Source: Polaromonas sp. (lineage in GTDB: Bacteria > Pseudomonadota > Gammaproteobacteria > Burkholderiales > Burkholderiaceae_C). From it: a DNA stretch of 64,000 bases. The notes beneath the pieces were generated by a model. That model searched no databases, was not told the DNA's origin, and worked only from the letters and a program-made list of their open reading frames with translations. The stretch spans positions 62,001 through 126,000 of the forward strand of contig NZ_JAQSDL010000084.1 in NCBI RefSeq assembly GCF_029945895.1, in the 5' to 3' direction. The position numbers were made by a program, and so were the translations under genes. Positions 16,890-25,653 of this stretch are shown piece by piece; positions within the stretch are counted from its first letter, which is position 1, and each line of letters starts with the position of its first letter.

Positions 16890-18344
16890 TTATTTGCGCA
16901 TGAAATCGGGGCTGGCCAGCAACAGGCCGGTGCGCAGCGGCGCGGCCTCGCGGCCAATACGCTCGCGTGTCGGGCCGCCCAGAAACACGTTCAGGTAGCC
17001 GGGTTCTGCCATGCGCTGCGCCAGGCCCAACGCATAATCCGCGCGCCGGGTCAGGGCCTCGGGCGCCAGCCAGGTGGCGGCATCGGTCTTGTAGCCGTCC
17101 GGGGTTTGCCAGCCATGCATGGGCTGGCCGGCCTGCGTCAGAAAACCCAGGGTCTGCATCAGGTCGCGCCGGTCCTTCACGCCGCCGGCAACGGTCAGCG
17201 CCGAGCAGGCATAGTCCAGCGGCGTCTTGAAGAGCTGGTTCCCGGCTGCCCAGAACTCCGGCGCCGACACAAGCGTGCGCATCACGGCGCGGATGTCGCC
17301 TTGCGTGGCCAGAAAGGTCTTGCTCAGGCGGTCCACCAGCGCCGGCGGCGGCTGGTCGGCCACAAAAAAGCTGGCCAGGCGCGTCGCAATTCTTCGCGCC
17401 GTGGCCGGCTGGCGCGCCAGAAACCGGATGGCCTCCTCGCCTTCGGCCATCCCCTGCGCGGCGTAGGAACGGCCCAGCAAGGTCTTGTCACCGTGGTCGT
17501 GCAGGCGCTCGACAAAACGAAAACCCTCACCGCCCCGAATATTCACGGTCCAGCCGGTCAGGATGCGGGCCAGCTCGCGCACGTCGGCCTGGGTGTACCC
17601 GCTGTTCACACCCAGGGTGTGCAGCTCCATGAGTTCACGGGCGTAGTTTTCGTTGAGTCCGCGGCTGTTGCTCTGCGCCTGGTCCAGGTAAAGCAGCATG
17701 GCCGGGTGCTGCGCGCTGGCCAGCAGCAGGTCTTCAAAACGCCCGAGCGCGTGGGGCCGGATCACGTTGACGACGTAGTGCCCGACAAAAGGCCGCACCG
17801 TGCCCTTGCCGACAAACACGTTGAGATGGTTGAACCAGAACTCGGTCATTCGGGCCAGCAGGGGGTCCTCGACAGCCGGGTTACTGCAGGCCACCAACCG
17901 CCAGGCTGCGGCACTCTGGGCCATCTCGCGGCTAAACACCTCCGCACCGCCCGCGCCGGGCAATGGGGTTCGCCCGGCAGCGTCCGGCCTGGCCTGCTCG
18001 CGCAGGGTTTTGCGGGCTTCGCGTTCTTCATGGAATTCGCGGACGATGTCGTTCAGCGGTGCATTGATGCGCGCCAGCTCGGCCGGCAGCCGGGGCGGCC
18101 GCTGGCTGGCAGCGTAGGCGACGTCAACCTGCTGCAGCGCCCAGGCACGGGGGCCGGCCTGGGCTGCCTGCGCCAATGCGGGTGTGGGCGCATACCCGAG
18201 CCGCGAGGTGGCACGCCAGGCGGCCGCCGTGTTGGCGGAAGGCGCGCCGGCGTCGGTCTGCGCCCGCAGCGCGGGGCTGCCGAGGCTGGCCAATGCTGCC
18301 AGCATTCCTGCAAGCAGTCGGTTGAGCGTGGTGGCTGTGGGCAT
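16890..18344 (-). CDS. DUF1800 domain-containing secreted protein
   Basis: A 484-aa exported protein with an N-terminal signal sequence (LLAGMLAALASLGSPALRAQ) and the DUF1800 core. Characteristic motifs are TEFWFNHLNVFVGKG and NENYARELMELHTLGV, followed by YTQADVRELARILTGW. The ATG at 18344 has AGGAG six bases upstream, so I chose it over the GTG at 18350. It is first gene of the DUF1800-DUF1501 operon. The biochemical activity of the family is unknown. Confidence 0.9.
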   Translation of the reverse strand: MPTATTLNRLLAGMLAALASLGSPALRAQTDAGAPSANTAAAWRATSRLGYAPTPALAQAAQAGPRAWALQQVDVAYAASQRPPRLPAELARINAPLNDIVREFHEEREARKTLREQARPDAAGRTPLPGAGGAEVFSREMAQSAAAWRLVACSNPAVEDPLLARMTEFWFNHLNVFVGKGTVRPFVGHYVVNVIRPHALGRFEDLLLASAQHPAMLLYLDQAQSNSRGLNENYARELMELHTLGVNSGYTQADVRELARILTGWTVNIRGGEGFRFVERLHDHGDKTLLGRSYAAQGMAEGEEAIRFLARQPATARRIATRLASFFVADQPPPALVDRLSKTFLATQGDIRAVMRTLVSAPEFWAAGNQLFKTPLDYACSALTVAGGVKDRRDLMQTLGFLTQAGQPMHGWQTPDGYKTDAATWLAPEALTRRADYALGLAQRMAEPGYLNVFLGGPTRERIGREAAPLRTGLLLASPDFMRK

Positions 18345-18427
18345 GGTCACTCCTGAAGCCCCATTTAACGCCGGGACCAGGCCTGGCGTTGAACCGCAGC
18401 CGCAGCTTTACACAGCTTTGCCGCTGC

Positions 18428-19423
18428 CTACAGCGTGAGGATGGTGCAGCCGGTGGTCTTGCGCGCTTCCAGCGAGATGTGCGCCTGCTGCACCTCGGCC
18501 AGCGGGAAACGCTGGTCAATCGGAATATTCACCTTCCCGCTGCTGACCATGGCAAACAGCTGGTCGGCCATGTCCTGCGTGCTTTCGCGCGTGGCGATGT
18601 GGGTGAACAAGGTGGGGCGCGACACATACAGCGAGCCCTTGGCGGCCAGCAGGCCGATTTCCAGCGGCTCGACCTTGCCCGAGGCGTTGCCGAAATTGGC
18701 CAGCAGGCCAAACGGGCGCAGGCAGTCGAGCGACTTGAGGAAGGTGTCCTTGCCGACCGAGTCGTACACCACCTTCACGCCCTGGCCGCCGGTGATCTCC
18801 TTGACGCGGGCGACAAAATCCTCTTTCGCGTAGTTGATGACAAAGGCCGCGCCTTGCGCCTTGGCCAGCGCGCACTTGTCGTCCGAACCGGCCGTGCCTA
18901 TGAGTTGCAGACCCATGGCCCGGGCCCACTGGCAGGCGATCAGGCCGACACCGCCGGCCGCGGCGTGAAACAGCACAAAATCGCCAGCCTGCAAGCCGCC
19001 TTGCGGCTGGGTGCGGTTCAGCAGGTACTGCACCGTCAGGCCCTTGAGCATCATGGCTGCGCCGGTCTCGAAGGAAATGTCGTCGGGCAGCTTGCAGACA
19101 CACTTGGCCGGCATCACGCGCAACTCGCAGTAGCTGCCGGGGGGCTGGCTCGCATACGCCGCGCGGTCACCGGCCTTCAGGTGCGTGACACCCTCGCCGA
19201 CGGCCTCGACCACGCCCGAGGCCTCCATGCCCAGCTGCAGCGGCATCGGCAGCTTGTACAGGCCGGCGCGCTGGTAGACGTCGATGTAGTTCAGGCCCAC
19301 CGCCTTGTGACGGATGCGGATCTCGCCGGGGCCGGGTTCGCCGACAGTCACCTGCACCAGCTTGAGTTCTTCGGGACCGCCGTTCCGGTCAATCTGGACG
19401 GCGAGCGAGGTGGTCTGGGCCAT
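18428..19423 (-). CDS. quinone oxidoreductase (zinc-independent MDR family)
   Basis: A 331-aa NADPH-dependent quinone reductase/alkenal reductase of the medium-chain dehydrogenase/reductase superfamily. The N-terminal GroES-like domain has GLNYIDVYQRAGLYKLPMP, and the Rossmann domain has FHAAAGGVGLIACQWARAMG. The substrate-side NRTQ and a VYDSVGKDTFLKSLDCL motif are typical of Qor. Zinc ligands are absent, as expected. ATG at 19423 begins MAQTTSLAVQIDRNGG, the usual start. It is transcribed alone. Confidence 0.92.
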   Translation of the reverse strand: MAQTTSLAVQIDRNGGPEELKLVQVTVGEPGPGEIRIRHKAVGLNYIDVYQRAGLYKLPMPLQLGMEASGVVEAVGEGVTHLKAGDRAAYASQPPGSYCELRVMPAKCVCKLPDDISFETGAAMMLKGLTVQYLLNRTQPQGGLQAGDFVLFHAAAGGVGLIACQWARAMGLQLIGTAGSDDKCALAKAQGAAFVINYAKEDFVARVKEITGGQGVKVVYDSVGKDTFLKSLDCLRPFGLLANFGNASGKVEPLEIGLLAAKGSLYVSRPTLFTHIATRESTQDMADQLFAMVSSGKVNIPIDQRFPLAEVQQAHISLEARKTTGCTILTL

Positions 19424-19589
19424 GGGGGTTCCTTGGAATGCGATGGAAGGGCTGCAAAAAGAAGAAAGCGGCCTGCATCCTGCCACGAATCAACGTGATC
19501 TGCTCGCCGCAGCCGCAGCGGACCCGGGCACCGGGCGGGTGTTCAGGCTTTCTTCAGCAATCGCGCCGCGTGCTGGGTACAGTCGCCGC

Positions 19590-20489
19590 ATGACGCCCGG
19601 CCTGACTCCTCGCACTGCCCTGCTCCTGATCATCCCGCCGCTGCTCTGGGCCGGCAATGCTGTGGTCGGGCGGCTGGTCAACCAGCTGGTGCCGCCCATC
19701 ACGCTGAACTTCCTGCGCTGGGCGCTGGCGTTTGTCATCCTGCTGCCGCTGGCCAGCTGGGTGCTGCGCCGCCGCAGCGGCCTGTGGGCCCACTGGCGGC
19801 GTTTTGCGCTGCTGGGTCTGCTGGGGGTGGGCGCCTACAACGCGCTGCAATACCTGGCTCTGCAGACATCGACCCCGCTCAATGTGACGCTGGTCGCGGC
19901 CAGCACGCCGGTGTGGATGCTGGGCATAGGCTGGCTGTGTTTTTCCCAGAAGGTGTCGCGGCGGCAGATCATGGGGGCACTGCTGTCCATCGCCGGCGTG
20001 CTGGTGGTCCTGTCACGCGGCCAGTGGTCCCTGCTGACCCAGGTCCGGCTGGTCCCCGGCGACCTGTATGTGCTGCTGGCCACCATGGCCTGGGCGTTTT
20101 ACAGCTGGCTGCTGGCCAAACCCGCGGAGCCGCCGGAGATCCGCAACGACTGGGCGGCCTTCCTGATGGCGCAGATGATTTTCGGGCTGGGCTGGTCCGG
20201 CCTGTTCGCGGCCAGCGAATGGGCGCTGACCGATGCCCACATCCAGTGGGGCTGGCCCCTGATCGCCGCGCTGCTCTATGTCGCACTCGGCCCGGCCATC
20301 CTGGCCTACCGCTGCTGGGGCGTGGGCGTGCAGCGCGCCGGTCCCGCAGTGGCGGGCTTCTTCGCCAACCTCACGCCGCTGTTTGCAGCCCTGATGTCGG
20401 CCGCGTTCCTGGGCGAGTTGCCGCACCTGTACCACGGGCTGGCGTTCGCGCTGATTGTGGGCGGGATTGTGGTGTCGGCGCGGCGATAA
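19590..20489 (+). CDS. EamA/DMT family transporter
   Basis: A 299-aa inner-membrane protein with ten predicted TM segments in two EamA repeats (residues ~8-140 and ~150-295). Typical sequences are PPLLWAGNAVVGRLVNQLVP at the start of repeat 1 and YVALGPAILAYRCWGVGVQRAG in repeat 2. It belongs to the drug/metabolite exporter superfamily (RhaT/YdcZ/YedA-like), with substrate unknown. Divergent from the quinone oxidoreductase gene across about 165 bp. An upstream extension of the frame overlaps that gene and is not used. Confidence 0.88.
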   Translation: MTPGLTPRTALLLIIPPLLWAGNAVVGRLVNQLVPPITLNFLRWALAFVILLPLASWVLRRRSGLWAHWRRFALLGLLGVGAYNALQYLALQTSTPLNVTLVAASTPVWMLGIGWLCFSQKVSRRQIMGALLSIAGVLVVLSRGQWSLLTQVRLVPGDLYVLLATMAWAFYSWLLAKPAEPPEIRNDWAAFLMAQMIFGLGWSGLFAASEWALTDAHIQWGWPLIAALLYVALGPAILAYRCWGVGVQRAGPAVAGFFANLTPLFAALMSAAFLGELPHLYHGLAFALIVGGIVVSARR

Positions 20490-20543
20490 GCCGCTCACCA
20501 GTCCCGATCGGTGACGTAACACGTATGCCTTCATCCCACGGCC

Positions 20544-20702
20544 GACAATGGTTCGCTGCATCTGGAGGAGAAGGTCTTGCGGATTGCCAGCGCCAGCCAA
20601 GGCACTATGGACTGGTCGGCGCCGGTCGGTGATGCTGCCCTCGGCGTCCGTGCCGGCCAGGCAATGATTGACGCGCAGCAAGGCGAGGTGCGAAAAAACT
20701 AA
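20544..20702 (+). pseudogene. Possible protein-coding remnant (C-terminal fragment)
   Basis: An open stretch of 52 codons without a proper start reads NGSLHLEEKVLRIASASQGT, then MDWSAPVGDAALGVRAGQAM, and ends EVRKN-stop. The residue composition is protein-like and unlike the shadows elsewhere, but no family is recognised. It overlaps the stop codon of the convergent gene at 20699 by a few bases. It may be the tail of a decayed gene or chance. Confidence 0.25.
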
Positions 20703-21451
20703 TCGAGTCTCGAAAGCGTGAGCGCAAGCGCTGGAAAGTCCTGGTTGTTGATGCGCGTCGCAAGCTTGGTGCCCGTCATGGTGCTGCCGGTCATCTCGAG
20801 TTCATAGGTCATTGCACTCCGGTTGGACTGCATTGCACCGTCATTGGCATACACAATGACGGTAACCCTGTTGCCCTGTCGGCTCCAGCGCGCAGGATAC
20901 TTGTCCGCATAACTCGCCGCGCCCTCGCCCTGAATGGTCAGCCTTGCGCGTTCGCCAGCTTCCGTGACCACCTGCCAGACGCCCACCGGCGTGGACTGCG
21001 CCGCCGGTCTTTGAGGGGCAACGCTGGACGGTAGCGCCGGCTCAGCTTTCGTGGTCGAGGCCTGCTTGCCCGAGCCAGCGCCAATACACTGAAAACTTCC
21101 GTCGGGTGAGTCCTTGATTTCAGACTTTCCAAAACCGATGCTGCCCTCACAGGCCGCATAGCGATAGTCCTGGATGCCGCTGGCGCGCGTGCTGGCTCCC
21201 GCTTCAATGTTGTTGGAGTGGGTATAAAAACTGTTTCCCGCGGGCCCGTCACCGCACCTCTTTTTGGTGTACTTCTGCTCGCCACACCAGACCACAAAAA
21301 CCTTGTAGTTGCAGCTGTTCCTGAAAACAATGTCCTGTCTGTCGCGCGATGCGGAAACACAGTCCATGGCGCTCCGGCCGGGGTTGCCGGCCGCTGACGC
21401 GCCCGCCGCAAAGAAGGCCAGCAATATGGCCAGCAAATACCGATGTTTCAT
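20699..21451 (-). CDS. secreted protein of unknown function
   Basis: A 250-aa protein with a clear Sec signal (KHRYLLAILLAFFAAGASAA). The mature N-terminal part has several Cys (MDCVSASRD, NSCNYKVFVVWC, RCGDG, YAACEGS, FQCIGA) consistent with disulphides and an extracytoplasmic location. A low-complexity Ala/Pro/Ser linker (about 135-158) leads to a beta-rich C-terminal module (GVWQVVTEAGERARLTIQGE, TYELEMTGSTMTGTK) resembling lipocalin-like DUFs. No function is assignable. ATG at 21451 follows CTCTGGGGAGAGAAA, a good ribosome-binding site. Confidence 0.75.
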   Translation of the reverse strand: MKHRYLLAILLAFFAAGASAAGNPGRSAMDCVSASRDRQDIVFRNSCNYKVFVVWCGEQKYTKKRCGDGPAGNSFYTHSNNIEAGASTRASGIQDYRYAACEGSIGFGKSEIKDSPDGSFQCIGAGSGKQASTTKAEPALPSSVAPQRPAAQSTPVGVWQVVTEAGERARLTIQGEGAASYADKYPARWSRQGNRVTVIVYANDGAMQSNRSAMTYELEMTGSTMTGTKLATRINNQDFPALALTLSRLD

Positions 21452-21639
21452 TTTCTCTCCCCAGAGAGTTATCCGGAAAGTTGGCCATCTCCCTGCGGGG
21501 CCAACACAGAAGGGGAGCTTAGAGGCAGGCATCTGATTGCGCCATCCCCGGAACAGGGGGTGCGGAAATACACAGTCCAGGCTTGAACACCCCGTGGTTG
21601 CGGCTTGACCCTGGGTGGGTCGTCGCCGTACCGGCTGGT

Positions 21640-22737
21640 TTACTTCGCCAGCCAGCCCAGGCCTTTGGCGTGCAGGCTCTGGATGTAAAGCCTGTCAGCT
21701 GTTTCCGTGACGCCGGTGGTTTCCGGGTAAGCCCCGCTGGGGTCCTGCAGGTCGGCGACGATTTTTCCGTCTTCGGTGAATGCCAAGACATGCCCGTACG
21801 AGGACGGAATGGGCCACATCGCGCGCGGCAGCCGCAGGGTGAGCTTGCGTAGAAAAGGATGGTCCGCGAGTTTGTCGACCGTCGGGTTTCTGGGCTTGGC
21901 CAGGCCCAGCCAGATTCTGCCGTCCAGGCCGCGCATGAGGTTGTCGGGGTAACCGGGCAGGTTGTCCAGCAGCACACTGGCTTGCGGATTCGGTTGCGCC
22001 ACGTCCAGCTGGCTGGCGTCCACGGAAATTTTCCACACACGGTACTTGCCGGTTTCGTTGACGAACAGGAACCGGCCGTCCTGGCTCAAGGCCACACCAT
22101 TGGCAAAACTCAGGCCCTGGGCAAGCACCCGGGTGGCCCGGGTCGCCGGGTCGTATTCCAGGATTCGCCCCGTCGAGGACTGCTCGAGAATGTCCAGCAC
22201 ACTGGCTTCAAAGGTGCCGCCCCACGCGGCCGGCGAAAAACGTGTGGAGGCATCGCTGACATACATTTTCCCGTTGCCGGCCACAACGACCGCGTCCGCA
22301 TAACGGATCGGGTCTGCCCCGACCCGGTCGGTCAGCAGCGTGATTTTTCTGTCCGGACTGATGGACAGCAGGCCCTTGACCGCATCGGCCGCTATCAGCT
22401 GGCCTGCGGCGTCAAAATCAAAACCCAGCACCCTGCCGCCGGTGTTGGCGAACACCTCCTGCGCACTGCCGTCGGGATTCATGCGCAGGATGTTGCCGCT
22501 GGCGACGGTGGCGTACAGCTTGCCGTCCCTGGCGATCACCACATGCTCGGGCCCTTCTTCCGCACCCAGCGAAATCATTTGCAGCCCCGCCAGTCGGGTG
22601 TTGACCGCGTGCGTTCCGGTGTAGCCAGGGGGCGTGTTTGCGTTCCAGCTCACGGGCTCTATCGGTACCGGCCACCCACTCAGGTACGCACCCGCCGCCA
22701 CCACCATCAAGACCACGATCCATGTTGCCTTTTTCAT
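21640..22737 (-). CDS. SMP-30 / strictosidine-synthase-like beta-propeller protein
   Basis: A 365-aa protein with an N-terminal membrane anchor or signal (TWIVVLMVVAAGAYLSGW) followed by a six-bladed propeller of the SMP-30/strictosidine-synthase family (lactonase/esterase fold). Blade-like repeats include EGPEHVVIARDGKLYATVAS, YADAVVVAGNGKMYVSDAST, and SFANGVALSQDGRFLFVNET. The Str_synth-type features YPDNLMRGLDGRIWLGLAKP and a C-terminal GKIVADLQDPSGAYPETTGV are also present. It is likely a periplasmic hydrolase with unknown substrate. The ATG at 22737 is chosen because the hydrophobic segment starts there. Confidence 0.82.
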   Translation of the reverse strand: MKKATWIVVLMVVAAGAYLSGWPVPIEPVSWNANTPPGYTGTHAVNTRLAGLQMISLGAEEGPEHVVIARDGKLYATVASGNILRMNPDGSAQEVFANTGGRVLGFDFDAAGQLIAADAVKGLLSISPDRKITLLTDRVGADPIRYADAVVVAGNGKMYVSDASTRFSPAAWGGTFEASVLDILEQSSTGRILEYDPATRATRVLAQGLSFANGVALSQDGRFLFVNETGKYRVWKISVDASQLDVAQPNPQASVLLDNLPGYPDNLMRGLDGRIWLGLAKPRNPTVDKLADHPFLRKLTLRLPRAMWPIPSSYGHVLAFTEDGKIVADLQDPSGAYPETTGVTETADRLYIQSLHAKGLGWLAK

Positions 22738-22863
22738 GGCTGCACTATAGCCTTGAGCGCAGCCTGCAGCCGACCATGCAGGCCTTCGTTGACAGGTCCG
22801 CCAATGGCCAGCCGTCGCGCGGAGACCGCGGCATGATGCCCGTTTCCGGAAAACACCCACCCC

Positions 22864-24084
22864 ATGACACCTGCGCTTCCCCGTTCCCTGCTGACCCTCA
22901 CCAACGCCAACCTCGCGGCGCAGTCGGCCGAGCAGCTGAGTCTGGCGGCGGTGCCCATCGTCGCTGTGCTGGCCCTGGGCGCCGGGCCCGGCGACATCGG
23001 TCTGCTGGCGACCGCCCAGACCCTGCCCTTTCTGCTGCTGTCGATTCCCCTGGGTCTGCTGGCCGACCGTACGTCGCGGCGTCGCCTGATGGTGTGGGCC
23101 GAAACCTTGCGCGGCCTGGCCATGTTCGGCCTGCTGGCCGCCGTGATGTCCGGCCAGCTCTCCATCGGCCTGCTGGCCGTGCTGGGATTTCTCGGTGCGG
23201 TCGGCACGGTGGGTTTCAGCGTGGCTGCGCCTGCGCTGGTCCCCGCGCTGGTGCCGCGTGAAGCCCTGGCGCGTGCCAATGGCCGGCTGGAGCTTGCCCG
23301 AAGTGCCGCGTTTGCCGCCGGGCCCGCGCTGGGCGGCGCGCTGGTCACCTGGGCCGGCGCACCGGCTGCGTTTGTGCTGGCGGCCGTGTTGTCAGGGTCT
23401 GCGGTGGTTTTGCTGCTGCAACTGGTGGAGCCACCGCGCGCCCTCATGGCCAGGCGCCACCCCCTGCTCGACATACGGGACGGCGCCCACTGGGTCTGGG
23501 GTCATGCGCTGTTGCGGCCCATTTTTCTGACGGCTGTGGCCTGGAATATCTCCTGGTTCGTCCTGCAGGCCGCCTACGTGCCCTACGCCATCCGTCTGCT
23601 CGGCCTGAGTGCTGCGGCCGTGGGCATGACACTCGCCGCGTATGGCGCCGGCATGGTGGTGGGCGCGCTGCTGGCGCCGCACCTGGTTGCGAAGCTGCCC
23701 TTCGGCCGGGCCATTCAGCTGGGGCCGGCCGTGTCGGTGCTGGCAGCGCTGACCATGCTCGCCACACTTGCCCTTCCATCCGGCGTGCTGGCGGGCCTGG
23801 CATTTTTTCTTTTTGGCGCCGGCCCGATTGTCTGGACCATCACCTCCACAACCTTGCGGCAGACCGTCACCCCCGGCGCGATGCTGGGGCGCGTGTCGGC
23901 GATTTTTCTGGCCGCCAATACCGGGGCCAGGCCGATCGGCGCCGCACTGGGCGGCTTGGTTGGTGCGACCTGGGGCGAACCCGCCTGCCTGGTGCTGGCC
24001 CTGGCGGGGTTCGCCGTGCAGGCGTGGGTTATTTTCGGCTCGGAAGTCAGGGTGCTGCAGCGCCTGCCCCAGGCATTGGGCTGA
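22864..24084 (+). CDS. MFS transporter, EntS/DHA3-like
   Basis: A 406-aa exporter with 12 predicted TM segments. Motif-A-like sequence SIPLGLLADRTSRRRLMVWA follows TM2, with GRLELARSAAFAAGPALGGA in TM5 and GRVSAIFLAANTGARPIGAA in TM10-11, as in the EntS-like DHA3 group. Substrate is unknown; no siderophore or antibiotic genes are adjacent. It diverges from the SMP-30-like gene across 126 bp and is followed by a 142-bp gap with nothing recognisable. Confidence 0.85.
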   Translation: MTPALPRSLLTLTNANLAAQSAEQLSLAAVPIVAVLALGAGPGDIGLLATAQTLPFLLLSIPLGLLADRTSRRRLMVWAETLRGLAMFGLLAAVMSGQLSIGLLAVLGFLGAVGTVGFSVAAPALVPALVPREALARANGRLELARSAAFAAGPALGGALVTWAGAPAAFVLAAVLSGSAVVLLLQLVEPPRALMARRHPLLDIRDGAHWVWGHALLRPIFLTAVAWNISWFVLQAAYVPYAIRLLGLSAAAVGMTLAAYGAGMVVGALLAPHLVAKLPFGRAIQLGPAVSVLAALTMLATLALPSGVLAGLAFFLFGAGPIVWTITSTTLRQTVTPGAMLGRVSAIFLAANTGARPIGAALGGLVGATWGEPACLVLALAGFAVQAWVIFGSEVRVLQRLPQALG

Positions 24085-24226
24085 GCAGCGTGCCCGTCAA
24101 AAAGCGTCCGTCAGGCGCGATGTGAACCCACACGCACCCACACAAGGCACGCCGCCATCCAGTGCCCGACCGGACGCGTTCCGGAGATCGAGGAAGTTGC
24201 GAAGGAACGCCCTCTGCGGATCAGGT

Positions 24227-25021
24227 TCAATAGGTCCCGGGATAAGCCCCACCATCGGCCAACACGTTCTGACCCGTCATGTACGCGGCATGGGTGCTGC
24301 ACAAGAAGGCGCAGATCGCACCGAACTCGTCGGGCGTGCCAAAGCGGCCAGCTGGAATTTGCGCCTGTTGCGCGCGGCGGACCTCTTCGACACTCTTGCC
24401 GGACTTCTCGGCAGCAGCACGCACGGTGGTAGCGATGCGGTCGGTGTCGAACTTGCCGGGCAGCAGGTTGTTGATCGTGACACCCTGGGCTGCCAGTTTG
24501 GTGCGTGCCACGCCAGCAACAAACCCCGTCAGCCCGCTGCGCGCACCGTTGCTCAAGCCCAGAATATCAATCGGCGCCTTCACCGAGCTGGAGGTGATGT
24601 TGATGATGCGGCCGAAGCCGCGCGCCGCCATGCCGTCCACCGTGGCCTTGATCAGCTCGATCGGGGTCAGCATGTTGGCGTCCACCGCCTTGATCCAGGC
24701 GTCGCGGTCCCAGTCGCGGAAGTCGCCTGGTGGCGGACCGCCGGCGTTGGTCACCACGATGTCGAAGTCCTTGCGCACCGCGAAGACCGCCGCGCGGCCT
24801 TCAACGGTTGTGATGTCTGCTGCAACAAACTGCACGCTGGCGCTCGCCGGTCGGGCGCTGTCAGCTATCAATTTTGCAGCAGTCGCTTCCAGGACCTCGG
24901 CGCCCCGCGCGACGATCAACACATTCACACCTTCGCGCACCAGCGCCTGGGCACAGCCCAGACCGAGGCCCTTGCTTGCGCCGCACACCAATGCCCATTT
25001 GCCTGCGATACCTAAATCCAT
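24227..25021 (-). CDS. atypical short-chain dehydrogenase/reductase (SDR)
   Basis: A 264-aa Rossmann protein with the SDR cofactor motif GASKGLGLG (residues 14-22), TNAGG (91-95) and ITSSS (142-146). The region that should contain the YxxxK catalytic pair reads GLSNGARSGLTGF (155-167), so both Tyr and Lys are replaced. This places it in the clade of SDRs with a diverged active site. A family A repeat read in sense encodes AKLIADSARPASASVQF (49-65), in the loop before beta-strand 3. The frame remains open far upstream, but homology starts at this ATG. Divergent from the SH3 protein gene by 36 bp. Confidence 0.88.
   Translation of the reverse strand: MDLGIAGKWALVCGASKGLGLGCAQALVREGVNVLIVARGAEVLEATAAKLIADSARPASASVQFVAADITTVEGRAAVFAVRKDFDIVVTNAGGPPPGDFRDWDRDAWIKAVDANMLTPIELIKATVDGMAARGFGRIINITSSSVKAPIDILGLSNGARSGLTGFVAGVARTKLAAQGVTINNLLPGKFDTDRIATTVRAAAEKSGKSVEEVRRAQQAQIPAGRFGTPDEFGAICAFLCSTHAAYMTGQNVLADGGAYPGTY
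24819..24880 (-). repeat. Interspersed repeat family A, copy 5, inside the SDR gene
   Basis: Minus-strand reading: gctgcaaaattgatagctga, cagcgcccgaccggcgagcg, then cagtttgttgcagc. It is translated in the same frame as the ileS copy; LIADSA here corresponds to LIAGDA in IleS. Confidence 0.68.
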
Positions 25022-25057
25022 AATAATTTCCGCTTCTTCGTTGAAAGTTGATGGGCC

Positions 25058-25645
25058 ATGATACTGAGTAAATCCAAGCGCGTTCACTGGCTGGGCTCTT
25101 GCTCCCTTCTGCTGGCCGGCGCCCTGGCCCATGCACAAACGGAAGCAGTGCTGGTCAAGCGCAGCACCGAATTGCGCGAGGCACCTGGGGAAACATCGCG
25201 CAGCCTGGCCCCGCTGGCGGCGCGCACACCGGTCACGCGCTCCGGTGCGCGCCAGGGCGCATGGATCCAGGTGCGCACCGCCGAAGGCGCCAATGGCTGG
25301 GTCCACATGTTCGACGTGGCCCCGGCCAGCAGCGCCACGGCGCCCAGCACCGGCGCCAATGCACTGCGCGGCCTGACCAGCTTCTTCAACAAGGGCAGCG
25401 CCCAGGGGGGGACCACCACCGCCACCTCCACGGTGGGCATACGGGGACTCGGCGCGGAAGACCTGGCGCGCGCGCAACCCGACATGGCGGCGGTGGCGCA
25501 AGCCGACACGCTGCGCATGGATGCCGACCAGGCCCGGCAGTTCGCCAGCGCAGCGGCACTGAGCAGCCGGCCGGTGGAGGCCCTGCCCAACCCGGCGCCG
25601 GCGCCGCTGCAAAACACCGGCCCTGCGGGCAATAACAACAACTAG
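25058..25645 (+). CDS. exported SH3-domain protein
   Basis: A 195-aa protein with a Sec signal (WLGSCSLLLAGALAHAQ) followed by a bacterial SH3-like domain (residues ~28-90: STELREAPGETSRSLAPLAA, GAWIQVRTAEGANGWVHMF). A Gly/Ala/Thr-rich tail with TVGIRGLGAEDLARAQPD ends in a short Asn run. SH3b domains often bind peptidoglycan or partner proteins. The next gene, a periplasmic M48 protease, starts 8 bp downstream, so the two are very likely co-expressed and may act together at the envelope. Confidence 0.82.
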   Translation: MILSKSKRVHWLGSCSLLLAGALAHAQTEAVLVKRSTELREAPGETSRSLAPLAARTPVTRSGARQGAWIQVRTAEGANGWVHMFDVAPASSATAPSTGANALRGLTSFFNKGSAQGGTTTATSTVGIRGLGAEDLARAQPDMAAVAQADTLRMDADQARQFASAAALSSRPVEALPNPAPAPLQNTGPAGNNNN

Positions 25646-25653
25646 GAGCCGCC

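Noticed and set aside
22385-22412. Apparent family A core (gctatcagctgg) within the SMP-30-like gene
   Set aside because: Lacks the AT-rich inverted core and downstream blocks; chance similarity.
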